From IMG/VR virus record IMGVR_UViG_3300042287_000546, positions 1 through 38,706 of that record: a stretch of DNA of 38,706 nucleotides; one strand, 5' to 3'. Both the position numbers and the translations under genes were made by a program. A model generated the notes under the pieces. That model did no database searches, was not told the origin of the DNA, and worked only from the letters and a program-made list of their open reading frames with translations. Of the stretch, positions 1 through 7,424 are shown piece after piece (the first letter of the stretch is position 1; each line of letters opens with the position of its first letter). This DNA is from a virus.

Positions 1-718
1 GTAGTGCAACACCCCCCACCGCTAGAGCGTCGAACGGTCCTTCACAGACAAGTATATACTTCTGTTCTTCCAGCTGACGATCAAAGTTGAATACAAAATG
101 CGGATGTTGATCTGATAGATATTTTGGCTTTCCGTCGATGATTTTACGAGCAGTATTGCCTACTATGTGTCCCTGCCATCTAAAAGGCAAAATAACACGA
201 TTTTCGTATCCTGGGCTAGGACTCCAGTAAAAATCGCCGTTGTAGGGGTCGTAGCCGCGGTTTACAACATAAGAAATCACCGGTTCTAACAAAATAGACA
301 CTTCTTTGAAATATTCGCTGTTTACCCAGTCTAACAAGGGCATTGCACCCTCCGGCAGTTCTTTATCTGTAAATGCGACCTGTATTATAGACGGTGATGG
401 ACGATAAGCTTCGCCTTCGGTTTTCATCGCTTCAAACACTAATTCTTTCACAGTATCTTCACTAGCACCCATCCAACGACTCAGCGTTTTCATCTTTTCT
501 CCAAACGGAGAACCGGGTTGCCAACCAGTAGTAAATTTACAGTTAAAACAGTTATAGACTATGCTGTCGCCATCAAAACGAATACCAGCTCGTTTGCGTG
601 TATCCGATTTATGTCCTCTATGATGACAGCAGGGTGCGTTAAACGACGTCCAACCGGAAGGACTGTGTTTGGCACGAGGAGGTAATAGAGTACTGAACTT
701 GTCCACAACGAGAGTCAT
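1..718 (-). CDS. DNA primase, gp61-type (partial, cut by left edge)
   Basis: Replicative primase that makes RNA primers at the phage fork. I translated it by hand from the ATG at 718-716; the C-terminus lies beyond base 1. The N-terminus starts MTLVVDKF and carries a zinc-binding domain: APCCHHRGHKSD (Cys and His ligands, about residues 30-36) followed by YNCFNCKF (about 57-64). About 160 residues later comes VCEGPFDALAVGGVAL, the first TOPRIM motif with its metal-binding Glu. Zinc finger plus TOPRIM is the primase layout. The start is supported by a sigma-70 promoter whose -10 box ends six bases before the ATG; there is no Shine-Dalgarno, so the mRNA looks leaderless. It lies 12 bases after the end of the virion protein gene at 731. 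Function is confident; exact orthology to T4 gp61 is less so. Confidence 0.88.
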   Translation of the reverse strand, partial: MTLVVDKFSTLLPPRAKHSPSGWTSFNAPCCHHRGHKSDTRKRAGIRFDGDSIVYNCFNCKFTTGWQPGSPFGEKMKTLSRWMGASEDTVKELVFEAMKTEGEAYRPSPSIIQVAFTDKELPEGAMPLLDWVNSEYFKEVSILLEPVISYVVNRGYDPYNGDFYWSPSPGYENRVILPFRWQGHIVGNTARKIIDGKPKYLSDQHPHFVFNFDRQLEEQKYILVCEGPFDALAVGGVAL

Positions 719-753
719 ACATACAGTATACTATCTGTAAAGGATCTTGTCAA
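719..753 (-). promoter_or_regulatory. Consensus sigma-70 promoter, leaderless start for primase
   Basis: Read on the minus strand: TTGACA at 753-748, exactly 17 bases of spacer (747-731), TATACT at 730-725, then six bases (724-719) and the primase ATG. The -35 is a perfect consensus match and the -10 differs at one position. The predicted transcription start falls on the A of the ATG. The promoter lies in the last codons of the preceding gene. It would give early transcription by unmodified host RNA polymerase. Confidence 0.85.
722..739. promoter_or_regulatory. Candidate operator, dyad TACAG-N8-CTGTA (copy 1)
   Basis: An 18-bp dyad, TACAG-TATACTAT-CTGTA on the plus strand, covers the -10 box of the primase promoter. 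An almost identical 18-mer (16 of 18 bases) occurs at 26303-26320 upstream of the periplasmic protein gene. The position over a -10 box fits a repressor site, but no binding protein is known from this sequence. Confidence 0.4.
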
Positions 754-1558
754 CTGTTCCTGTGTTTGCAGTGGTTGGTACATGCTTGATTCTAAACCAA
801 TTGTACTTGCCCACGACGTTTTTGTATTTGGCAGTGGTTAAATCTACGGTAGCCACAGTGGCCCATTTGGATTCTCTTGGAGTAGCACCCTGAGTGTCTA
901 GACTGCCCTCGATGGTGACTGTGCCTTGATAGTTGTTTGTGGTATAAAATTGGAACGTGTGTGTGGAATTAGCGGTATTCAGCGTAGGTCTTGCATCTAT
1001 GATTTGGCTGACGAAAAACTTAGGGGTCTCATCTCCCTGAGTGAATGGGTTGGTATAATTAAACGTATCTACTAGCACACTGGGTTCTACATCACCATAT
1101 ACATCACCACTGATCTCTAGTGTACCTACTGTATCATACTGTGCATCTACGTACATAGGCGTCTTGGATGTGACCCTGTAATCTGTGGAATCTACGGTAG
1201 TACGGATTTCTTTAATAATGCTGTAGTTATAGAACCCATTGTCAAAGTCCATAAGTTCAGTCTCAGTAAGAGTCACAGTGACCTTGCCTGTGGCAAGATC
1301 CATGGCTGTGAAATCTTTCTGCATGACTAAATCTTTGGTGTCTCGGCTAACGAGGTTAAATACCAAAGTACTACCAACGATGTTACTAGCCTTTTGATCT
1401 GCGTTACGAACCTGGATGTCTATGCGATTATCAACACCACGAAATATTTTTAGATTGCGATTATACACTTTACGATACCTCTCTGTTGACCAAGCGTCCA
1501 TGGAACTGGTAAAAACATCTAACTTATTTGAGTATAAATAAACTGGATTAAATTGCAT
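731..1558 (-). CDS. Putative virion structural protein (BppU-like N-terminus)
   Basis: 275 residues, rich in beta-forming Thr, Val and Asn, with no membrane segment, signal peptide or catalytic motif. The pattern of FRGVDNRIDIQVRNADQ, then SNIVGSTLVFNLVSRDT, then GKVTVTLTETEL resembles the N-terminal domain of phage baseplate upper proteins (BppU type), which attaches fibre parts to the baseplate. The C-terminal third (about residues 195-275) reads like a second beta-sandwich. A late promoter (1580-1587) with an AAAGG site at 1574-1570 precedes the ATG at 1558, as expected for a virion gene. It is followed directly by the primase. The role in baseplate or fibre is inference; structural character is likely. 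Confidence 0.55.
   Translation of the reverse strand: MQFNPVYLYSNKLDVFTSSMDAWSTERYRKVYNRNLKIFRGVDNRIDIQVRNADQKASNIVGSTLVFNLVSRDTKDLVMQKDFTAMDLATGKVTVTLTETELMDFDNGFYNYSIIKEIRTTVDSTDYRVTSKTPMYVDAQYDTVGTLEISGDVYGDVEPSVLVDTFNYTNPFTQGDETPKFFVSQIIDARPTLNTANSTHTFQFYTTNNYQGTVTIEGSLDTQGATPRESKWATVATVDLTTAKYKNVVGKYNWFRIKHVPTTANTGTVDKILYR
1533..1540 (+). promoter_or_regulatory. T4-type late promoter for the plus-strand gene at 1590
   Basis: Perfect T4 late -10 element TATAAATA on the plus strand, inside the first codons of the oppositely oriented gene 731-1558. Predicted start is near 1546, giving a leader of about 44 bases before the ATG at 1590. No clear Shine-Dalgarno is visible in that leader. Confidence 0.65.
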
Positions 1559-1579
1559 ACATTAACGGACCTTTAGCAT

Positions 1580-1587
1580 TATTTATC
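1580..1587 (-). promoter_or_regulatory. Late promoter for the virion gene 731-1558
   Basis: GATAAATA read on the minus strand (1587-1580). Five bases later the predicted start (1574) is the first A of AAAGG, a Shine-Dalgarno followed after 11 bases by the ATG at 1558. The transcript would carry a 16-base leader beginning with its ribosome-binding site. This element lies in the leader of the plus-strand gene, so the two promoters are interlocked. Confidence 0.6.
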
Positions 1588-1589
1588 GA

Positions 1590-1961
1590 ATGAGAATATC
1601 AACTAACCTACAAGAAAACTTTCCGTTCATCAGCGTTATCAACCACGTAAATCACGAATATGTTGGTATAATCATCAACCAAGATGCACAGGTTACCAGT
1701 ATCTACGACTACAGTAGTATTCGCACCGATCTCGAAAAACAGCAGTTTTTAGAATTCGGCGAAACTTGGTGGTGGGAATCAAATAGACAGATTCCTATCA
1801 ATATCTTTCTAGCTAAAGAATTATCAATTTTCCGTTACGTAGTTAAGACCTTTGCTACCAAAGACGTCAAAGTGCTGTTTGGTCCCTGCACCAGTCTCAA
1901 TGACATCATAGTCAAACGAGTCAAGCGTAAATCAATCACACTGATTAGAAAGATCTCTTAA
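1590..1961 (+). CDS. Conserved phage protein of unknown function
   Basis: 123 residues, one of only three plus-strand genes here. I do not recognise the family. There is no signal peptide or membrane span. The sequence alternates short hydrophobic strands (VINHVNHEYVGIIIN, about 16-30) with aromatic residues (GETWWWES, about 56-63), and ends in a basic tail (KRVKRKS). It has its own T4-type late promoter at 1533-1540. Its 3' end overlaps the convergent gene 1945-2718 by 17 bases, with no terminator between them. The presence of a promoter and a good-quality composition make it a real gene; a late role is inferred. Confidence 0.6.
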   Translation: MRISTNLQENFPFISVINHVNHEYVGIIINQDAQVTSIYDYSSIRTDLEKQQFLEFGETWWWESNRQIPINIFLAKELSIFRYVVKTFATKDVKVLFGPCTSLNDIIVKRVKRKSITLIRKIS

Positions 1962-2718
1962 ATCGATCCAATAATATTTTTTGTGTTTCTTCATTTTTTT
2001 TAGCAGTCAACGACCATATTTTACATGATAGGTCTTTGTTTCCTAGAAACTTTTCTATTTGAGTTAAGTTTAAGAAATCGATAGATGTTGTATCTTCTGA
2101 TTGCATAGCTATAGATATACACACTTGATCTAATGCATACATATTTGCTCGTTCATACTTAGGCATTTCCTCGTGAATACTTTCAAAGTTAATTTGTGAC
2201 AATCTAGAATAATATTCTTCGATAATCTTCCGAAGAAAATCTTTCCTATCTTTAGATATTAATAAAAAATTTGCACCTGTTTGTTTCCACAGATTGTCTT
2301 TGTACTCAGGATAATATAAAACACCTAATTTATAATTTTGCAGTGATATTTTTTCATTGAATATGATATCTGCATCTGTAACATATGCAAGATCTATTAA
2401 ATTTTTAGAAAACAAATAATCTGTAATGAAGTATCTTGAAGTGAAATAATAACTTTTCAATTTATAAAAATTAACATCGGTATTTATAACTTCACAAGAG
2501 ATAGAAAGATCAATAGACAACTGTAAATCTAAAACTTTGCTTAAAAATTCATCCGAGACATTGATAAAATGAATATGGACATCTTGATTAAGTTTATCAC
2601 AAGATAATAGATTATAAAATCCGTAGTTTTGAAAATAGTTTTGGTCACACTGGAAAACTACAACATTTTTTGAAATAGGCTTTTTAATTATCTGAATATT
2701 CTTAAAGAATTCGTGCAT
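1945..2718 (-). CDS. Putative GT-A-fold glycosyltransferase
   Basis: 257 residues starting at MHEFFKNIQ (ATG 2718-2716), which overlaps the end of the preceding FkbM-like gene by 17 bases; a GTG five codons upstream is the alternative. The core reads SKNLIDLAYVTDADIIFNE: a hydrophobic strand ending in Asp-Ala-Asp, the DxD motif that binds the metal and nucleotide-sugar in GT-A enzymes, about residue 115. A late acidic region (about 200) ends in ALDQVCISIAM, like the DQ segment of GT8-type enzymes. It probably transfers a sugar in the cytoplasm. Its A/T-rich codon use differs from the replication genes nearby. Family assignment is by motif only. Confidence 0.6.
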   Translation of the reverse strand: MHEFFKNIQIIKKPISKNVVVFQCDQNYFQNYGFYNLLSCDKLNQDVHIHFINVSDEFLSKVLDLQLSIDLSISCEVINTDVNFYKLKSYYFTSRYFITDYLFSKNLIDLAYVTDADIIFNEKISLQNYKLGVLYYPEYKDNLWKQTGANFLLISKDRKDFLRKIIEEYYSRLSQINFESIHEEMPKYERANMYALDQVCISIAMQSEDTTSIDFLNLTQIEKFLGNKDLSCKIWSLTAKKNEETQKILLDRFKRSF

Positions 2719-3274
2719 GCTTGGCCCAGTCACGATACTCTATGATGTTAAAGTCGATATCATTGTTTACATACCAGGTTTCAAAATGACATTCGCCATA
2801 CCATGATTTTCTTCTCCGCATTGTGAATACATTATTAACTGCGATTTTATAACCTTTGGATGTAAGAAAATCAGTCGCATTATCAATCGTTTTTACAAAG
2901 GCTCTTTCTTCTCTCCAGTACTCGTCGTGTTCAAATGTAATACAATCAAACTCTATTCCTTGATTGATTATGTTCTTTAATGCTAACAAAGTAAGTTCTG
3001 GAGGGTTGATATCGCAACTGAGATATCCGTATCTTAGAATATTTTGATACTTAAAATTTACAGCATCTTGATAATAGCATTTATTTCTTCGTTTGTAGAG
3101 CCATTCTTTTTCAAATTTATTGTCTAATTCTATACTGAATCCGGTCCAGGCGTTTTCTTCGAGTAGCAACGTGTTGCTATATTTAGAAGGATCGGCTGCT
3201 CCTATTTCGATGTATGAATTACGTTTCGAAACTTGAAGTGCAAATATATCTTGTCCTACTTGAGAATAGTGCAT
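2702..3274 (-). CDS. FkbM-like SAM-dependent methyltransferase
   Basis: 190 residues. The N-terminal MHYSQVGQDIFAL is a typical opening of FkbM-type proteins (YSQxGQD), followed by SYIEIGAADPSKYSNT, matching the SAM-binding strand and glycine loop, and by GFSIELD, the acidic end of strand 2. A later segment, FDCITFEHDEYW (about 111-122), is where FkbM proteins carry their catalytic-site acidic residues. FkbM enzymes O-methylate sugars and other small molecules. The start at 3274 lies one base after the preceding stop, with CGGA a few bases upstream; the longer version would overlap the previous gene. It is coupled to a glycosyltransferase downstream, which supports a glycan role. Confidence 0.6.
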   Translation of the reverse strand: MHYSQVGQDIFALQVSKRNSYIEIGAADPSKYSNTLLLEENAWTGFSIELDNKFEKEWLYKRRNKCYYQDAVNFKYQNILRYGYLSCDINPPELTLLALKNIINQGIEFDCITFEHDEYWREERAFVKTIDNATDFLTSKGYKIAVNNVFTMRRRKSWYGECHFETWYVNNDIDFNIIEYRDWAKHARIL

Positions 3275-3275
3275 G

Positions 3276-3854
3276 TTAATAATATCCGTAGCTGATGCTT
3301 TCACAGATTAAATTCATCTGCACTACGATGGCTACAGCATAGGCAGTAGCGTGACTTTTCTTAAAGTAGTACTCGTCAGTCTCTGGTTTCGTCCAAACTT
3401 CTTTCATTATCTCCGTCCAAGTCCGGCCAATCAAATGCCTCTTGGCTGGCCGTATCATGGCAAGGACCGCAGCTAATTGTTCCACGGAAGTAGGGCAACA
3501 TTGTTTCAGAATTGCACCATGGCCATTCAAATGAAATAACAGATCGACGAACTCTTGTTGTTGAAGTAGATCCCATAGAGGCTCCTGATTCATTAATTCC
3601 ACTAGATGCGCTTCATCGCGAACACCTTTGTAGATACCAACATTTAAAAAATCTATCTTGAAATATCCTTGCGTTTCTGCTTGATCATAGGGCACAGCAC
3701 AGACATTGACCTCAGCATTTACTGGAACTGCGTGAAAATACACACCGGTATTGTGTTTGACCAATTGACCGCTATCTACACGACTGGCTCTGATATGTCG
3801 GAACAGATCAAGTGCAGAATCTCTATCAACGAAGTCTATGTCAATGTCAGGCAT
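3276..3854 (-). CDS. Miniature DNA polymerase III alpha-like protein
   Basis: 192 residues that look like the catalytic skeleton of bacterial DnaE with almost everything else removed. It begins MPDIDIDF, matching the DnaE motif PDxDxDF; Asp5 and Asp7 align with E. coli catalytic Asp401 and Asp403. KIDFLNV (66-72) matches the KFDFLGL block, so Asp68 aligns with the third catalytic Asp555. QLAAVLAMIRPAKR (126-139) matches the 'LIALxALxRPGP' block, and KSHATAYAV (166-174) matches the KSHSAAYAL block. There is no PHP domain, beta-binding site or tau-binding domain. I recall similar proteins of about this size in aquatic T4-like phages. It sits beside gp62 and other replication genes. Whether it polymerises is unknown. 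Confidence 0.7.
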   Translation of the reverse strand: MPDIDIDFVDRDSALDLFRHIRASRVDSGQLVKHNTGVYFHAVPVNAEVNVCAVPYDQAETQGYFKIDFLNVGIYKGVRDEAHLVELMNQEPLWDLLQQQEFVDLLFHLNGHGAILKQCCPTSVEQLAAVLAMIRPAKRHLIGRTWTEIMKEVWTKPETDEYYFKKSHATAYAVAIVVQMNLICESISYGYY

Positions 3855-3855
3855 G

Positions 3856-4053
3856 TTAGTTCCAAATAAATTCTAGATCACCCTGTGCGATCTTACGCCA
3901 CTGACTAGGCCCCGGAGTTGCGTACGGAGTGTATACTTCGCCGGTCTCTTGATCAATCAGCATGTATTTTTGCGGGCACTTGGTCTTGATAGTGAGTATC
4001 ACTGGGATTTCCAGTTCCTCGACTTGTTCTCCGTTTTTTAAAGTTCTAGGCAT
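3856..4053 (-). CDS. Small conserved phage protein
   Basis: 65 residues, MPRTLKNGEQ to GDLEFIWN. The core KCPQKYMLIDQETGEVYTPY looks like a two-stranded beta unit with 'D-x-x-T-G-E-V-Y', a pattern I associate with small conserved proteins of T4-like phages, function unknown. The ATG at 4053-4051 overlaps the stop of the preceding gene by one base (TGATG), with AAGGATG upstream as ribosome-binding site; the TTG one codon upstream is less likely. It sits between two replication-linked genes. Confidence 0.6.
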   Translation of the reverse strand: MPRTLKNGEQVEELEIPVILTIKTKCPQKYMLIDQETGEVYTPYATPGPSQWRKIAQGDLEFIWN

Positions 4054-4280
4054 CAATGCATCCTTGTGGTTTCAAACAACAGCAATGGCAATGTTTCTGC
4101 AAGAAATTCTGCGTAAGCTTCAGCATCTTCTACATCTGCAAAATTAGTAAACTTTACATAAACAGAAGGTTCTTCATCACTGGTGCACATCACTTCTATC
4201 TCAATATCTTCGTCTGAAATAAAAGTTTCATTCTCAGCTAGTTCTTCCGGAATTTCTTCTACCTTGAGTTTTTTTGGCAT
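4053..4280 (-). CDS. Small acidic conserved phage protein
   Basis: 75 residues with a strongly acidic first half (residues 8-40) and a hydrophobic helix near the end (AEAYAEFLAETLPLLLFET). No catalytic motif. The C-terminal segment resembles small proteins seen in other aquatic T4-like phages, function unknown. Its ATG at 4280-4278 abuts the stop of the zinc-finger gene, so the two are translationally coupled. Confidence 0.6.
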   Translation of the reverse strand: MPKKLKVEEIPEELAENETFISDEDIEIEVMCTSDEEPSVYVKFTNFADVEDAEAYAEFLAETLPLLLFETTRMH

Positions 4281-4963
4281 TACAGTATCTTAGCCTCCTT
4301 GATGACATCACGTACCAGTTCTAGGTCTGCAGGCAATTCTTTAAATCTACGCAGCCAGAATTGTGGATCGATCACTGGGCCAACTATGGCTAACTGTTCG
4401 TCATTCATCTTTTGCAGCATGGTCTTGCCTTCTCGAGTATTTAACAGGATCCAAGGAGAGATCAATCCCTCCTTGATATCATGTGTGGCACGGTTGAGAT
4501 TCACATAGGCAAAATAGTGTTCCCAAGTACTGTTATTCTTTTCACTCCAGGCCATCATGTTTTGTATGGTTCTTTGTATGGCTCCGTCGGCTGGTTCGAT
4601 CTTGATCAATTCGCTGATGTATGAATCGTATAACTCATCACGACACCAATGATCCAGTTTGACTCCGCTCTTGATCACAAAGTCAACGAATCTTTCAGGA
4701 TAGATGGGCGCAGTATTGATCATGAAACTGCCAAACTTTACAAATGCAGTATAGTACGGACTGGCAGCAAATTCGTCAAAGGTCTTGGTGCCTTTGGATT
4801 TTTGTGTGAGATCGTAGAATCGTTGAAAGGTGATTAATCCCATCTGTACATGTCGTTCATTTTGTCCGAGATGACGACGTTTCTGTTCGCAGACATGCAC
4901 AAACAGAGTCTTTTCCTTGGCAAATAGTTTACTGCAATATTCGCACTTAAAGTTTAAGTCCAT
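4280..4963 (-). CDS. Zinc-finger protein of unknown function
   Basis: 227 residues from ATG 4963-4961 (MDLNFKCEYC); the longer ORF from 5044 would overlap gp62 by about 100 bases and is not credible. The N-terminus is a single zinc finger, CEYCSKLFAKEKTLFVHVC: Cys8, Cys11, a 12-residue loop, then His and Cys. This resembles a classical C2H2-like finger in spacing of the first pair. The remaining 200 residues are mostly helical, rich in Trp, Phe and Tyr, without a known active site. It overlaps the end of gp62 by 17 bases, and its neighbours are replication genes, so a DNA-binding accessory role is plausible but unproven. Confidence 0.6.
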   Translation of the reverse strand: MDLNFKCEYCSKLFAKEKTLFVHVCEQKRRHLGQNERHVQMGLITFQRFYDLTQKSKGTKTFDEFAASPYYTAFVKFGSFMINTAPIYPERFVDFVIKSGVKLDHWCRDELYDSYISELIKIEPADGAIQRTIQNMMAWSEKNNSTWEHYFAYVNLNRATHDIKEGLISPWILLNTREGKTMLQKMNDEQLAIVGPVIDPQFWLRRFKELPADLELVRDVIKEAKIL

Positions 4964-5426
4964 GGATCTGCTTTTTGTCCCAACCAAGGTTCTCACAGTA
5001 CTGTTTGATTTCTTGATCTGTGGTGATTTCTGCCAGTGTTTCAATGTCTGCTCGCTTCATGTTAGGAAAATGTTCTGCAATAAATTCTTCCTTTTTGTTC
5101 TTGCGTGTTTTCAAAGGAATCCATTCGTGGAAGTGTGCTTTCTTAGATTCATGACTGCAGAGACACAGCGTCTGCCATACTAACTGCGGATGCTGTTGTA
5201 TGTCTGCCCAATGCTTGTTATAGTATTCATTGACTGTGAGTAGATAGTGTTCTTGCAGTTCTGAGCTTGAGGATTTAACCGAACTGATATAGCGATTGAG
5301 ATTCCAGAAATCGCCTTTGATTTCTTTTCGGCCATCGTCTGTGGCCGCATCCCAAAGTTCTTTGACTCCCATATCTACTGCAGGAATCATATCTTTGAAT
5401 AGGTCTACGTGTTTATTTTTTCCCAT
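4947..5426 (-). CDS. Sliding-clamp loader small subunit (gp62-like)
   Basis: 159 residues. The segment DLFKDMIPAVD (8-18) followed by HYLLTVNEYYNKHWADIQQHPQLVWQTL (split here only by one stretch, about 60-87) and FHEWIPLK matches what I know of phage clamp-loader A subunits: an N-terminal 'DLFKDILPxID' block, then a 'VNExxNKxxxxxxxHPxLxWxLL' helix pair and an 'HEWI' signature. gp62 works with the ATPase gp44 to load the gp45 clamp for replication and late transcription; gp44 and gp45 are not in this window. The start ATG overlaps the stop of the upstream gene by 14 bases. T4 gp62 itself is very diverged, so the call rests on marine and freshwater relatives. Confidence 0.68.
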   Translation of the reverse strand: MGKNKHVDLFKDMIPAVDMGVKELWDAATDDGRKEIKGDFWNLNRYISSVKSSSSELQEHYLLTVNEYYNKHWADIQQHPQLVWQTLCLCSHESKKAHFHEWIPLKTRKNKKEEFIAEHFPNMKRADIETLAEITTDQEIKQYCENLGWDKKQIHGLKL

Positions 5427-5673
5427 GATCTTTGCTTAGATGATATAATATTTTAACACGTTCTATGGCTTCTTGTAAAGTGGGATTCGTCCGAGATTCT
5501 CTTAAAATATCTTTCCATGTATTTTCTAATTCATAATTGATGGTTATATTTTCATTAAACGGATCGATGTATTTTCCAATCATCTTTCGTTCTGTCTTGC
5601 CTGCTTCTCTAGCATAGATTTCCGTGCCGTTGCGTTCGTAGATATAGGTTGCTCCAGGGGTTAGTGATCCCAT
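5413..5673 (-). CDS. Small conserved phage protein (MGSLTPGATYIYER family)
   Basis: 86 residues. The N-terminus MGSLTPGATYIYERNGTEIY followed by AREAGKTERKMIG is a highly conserved block in small proteins of aquatic T4-like phages; no function is known to me. The second half (ENTWKDILRESRTNPTLQEA, 51-70, then RVKILYHLSKDH) is helical. A weak AAAGAG site lies nine bases before the ATG. It is placed between the sugar operon and gp62, the point where the operon changes from glycan to replication functions. Confidence 0.65.
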   Translation of the reverse strand: MGSLTPGATYIYERNGTEIYAREAGKTERKMIGKYIDPFNENITINYELENTWKDILRESRTNPTLQEAIERVKILYHLSKDHGKK

Positions 5674-5674
5674 A

Positions 5675-6409
5675 TTAACTCTTTAATATTTCTTGAGCAA
5701 TAGTTGAAAACCAACGTTTTCTACTATTGCCTTTGAAATCTAAAAATATCGCAGTTTTACTATAGCCTGCGGAACTTTTTTTCACACCAAATACAAATTC
5801 TTCTGAGTAGTTAAAAAATTTAAATTTTAAACCGCAAGATTCGTGCAATGACGATTGCCCCGGAAGTAGTCGTGGTAGTTGATATTTTTCCTCTAAAACT
5901 GATTGAATACTTATCTGATCACCTAACCAAGATTTTTCTAAAGAAGCTAGTTTATAAAACGCATCGGTTCTTTCTTGAAAAAAAGATATAATTTTTTCTT
6001 TATTTCCAAATTCTGTATTAACTAACACCACAGTGTTATTCACTTCGCCACCGTTCCACAATATACCAATATCAAAATCTTCTTTAAAGAAGTCGTCAAG
6101 ATTTCCAGATATTAGATGATCGGCACCACATAGAACTATTTTTCCTTCTGATTGTTTGACGAGAGCTAAATTAGACAACACTAACGATTCCATGATGTTA
6201 CAAGATTCTAAATCGGTTCTAAAACTCTCCCCAGATTCTAGTTTTATGTTTGTGGCTGTATCAGTGGCAAGAATAAATTTTCCGATCGGATTAAATTTTT
6301 TAAATGTTTTTTCTAAAGAATAAAGTGCGTTCTCATAGTCAAATTCTTGAGTTAGATTGGGATTAGGGGAGTCTAAAATATGTTTATAAAAGGCAGCTAG
6401 AATTGTCAT
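5675..6409 (-). CDS. Putative glycosyltransferase-like protein
   Basis: 244 residues, soluble. The middle reads GKIVLCGADHLISGNLDDFF (about 89-108), which has the form of the GT-A nucleotide-sugar site (strand, acidic residue, then a loop naming 'the held sugar donor'), though the usual DxD is Ala-Asp-His here. It is followed by NNTVVLVNTE and then WLGDQISIQSVL, resembling the 'xxDQ' segment of GT8/GT-A enzymes. It starts inside the last codons of the DegT gene (26-base overlap) and ends the sugar operon, which supports a transferase role. The missing second Asp of DxD is a caution. Confidence 0.5.
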   Translation of the reverse strand: MTILAAFYKHILDSPNPNLTQEFDYENALYSLEKTFKKFNPIGKFILATDTATNIKLESGESFRTDLESCNIMESLVLSNLALVKQSEGKIVLCGADHLISGNLDDFFKEDFDIGILWNGGEVNNTVVLVNTEFGNKEKIISFFQERTDAFYKLASLEKSWLGDQISIQSVLEEKYQLPRLLPGQSSLHESCGLKFKFFNYSEEFVFGVKKSSAGYSKTAIFLDFKGNSRKRWFSTIAQEILKS

Positions 6410-7424
6410 GAATTATCTCTATAACAGATTTATAATCTACACCTGGATAGATTGGTAGACTTACTTGTTTGCTAGATACCCAGTCAGTCACTGGTAAAGA
6501 ATAAGGTGCTCGATATGCTGTTAGCCTGTGCACCGGAACTGGATAATGCATTTTTAAGTCAAGTTTAGATTTAACATCTGCAATCAATTTTTCTCTATCA
6601 TTAACTAGGATAGGATAGATATGATAACTATGGTTTGAATTCTTAGTCGTTACATATGAAAAATGTTTGTTATATTCGGCTGCAATTTTTCTTTTTTCTT
6701 CTAGAACAGAATCAAAATTCTTTAATTTTATTCTTAAAAATTCAGCTTGTATATTGGCCATTCTGTAATTATAACCAACATCGTTGTCGTCCCATTGTCT
6801 TACCTTATACATGAATTTATATAAATTTTCATCGTCGGTAACCACGCATCCTGCATCGCCCAGCGCCCCAAGCCCTTTTCCTGGATAGAAACTAAAAGTT
6901 CCTAGATTGCCGAATGTTCCAACATGTTTATTGTTTAATGTAGTACCGTGTGCTTGGCTGCAATCTTCAATAACTGGAATATTCTTTTCAGCAGCAATGG
7001 CATTGATTAAATCCATTGCTGCGGCATTACCATATATGTGAACTGGCAATATACATTTTGTTTTTGATGTAACGGCGTTACGAAGACTATCAGGATCCAT
7101 GGTAAATGTTTCCTTATCAATGTCGACATAAACAGGAGTTGCACCACAATACTTGATTGCTGCCGCAGTAGCCCTAAAAGTATGTGACACAGTGATAACT
7201 TCATCCCCTGGACCTACTCCTAACGATAACAATGCTAGATGTATTGCAGATGTTCCGTTTGACACAGCTACGCAATATTTTGCACCGACATAATTGGCAA
7301 ATTCCTCTTCAAATTTTTCAGTACCAAATACATAGTTACCACTCCTGATAACAGATTCTGATTTTTGAATTAACTCATCTAATACACTTTCGTGTATTTC
7401 TTTAAAACTGTAAAAAGGGATCAT
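6384..7424 (-). CDS. DegT/DnrJ/EryC1/StrS-family sugar aminotransferase
   Basis: 346 residues, close to the usual length. A PLP-dependent enzyme that aminates a keto-sugar nucleotide. The N-terminal SGNYVFGTEKFEEEFANYVG is typical. Other family landmarks are AVSNGTSAIHLAL, then GDEVITVSHTFRATAAAI, then IPVIEDCSQAHG (the Asp that holds the pyridine ring) and FSFYPGKGLGALGDAG, where the Lys forms the internal aldimine. The start at ATG 7424 overlaps the stop of the oxidoreductase (ATGA), with GGAG eight bases upstream. It follows a Gfo/Idh oxidoreductase, as in pathways where a sugar hydroxyl is first oxidised and the ketone then aminated (Wlb-like). Confidence 0.9.
   Translation of the reverse strand: MIPFYSFKEIHESVLDELIQKSESVIRSGNYVFGTEKFEEEFANYVGAKYCVAVSNGTSAIHLALLSLGVGPGDEVITVSHTFRATAAAIKYCGATPVYVDIDKETFTMDPDSLRNAVTSKTKCILPVHIYGNAAAMDLINAIAAEKNIPVIEDCSQAHGTTLNNKHVGTFGNLGTFSFYPGKGLGALGDAGCVVTDDENLYKFMYKVRQWDDNDVGYNYRMANIQAEFLRIKLKNFDSVLEEKRKIAAEYNKHFSYVTTKNSNHSYHIYPILVNDREKLIADVKSKLDLKMHYPVPVHRLTAYRAPYSLPVTDWVSSKQVSLPIYPGVDYKSVIEIIHDNSSCLL

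Noticed and set aside
722-739. The TACAG-N8-CTGTA dyad as a LexA box
   Set aside because: LexA sites of this group are CTGT-N8-ACAG; here the half-sites are in the opposite order.
4964-5044. Extra 27-residue N-terminus of the zinc-finger protein
   Set aside because: It would overlap gp62 by about 100 bases; the ATG at 4963 gives an ordinary small overlap.
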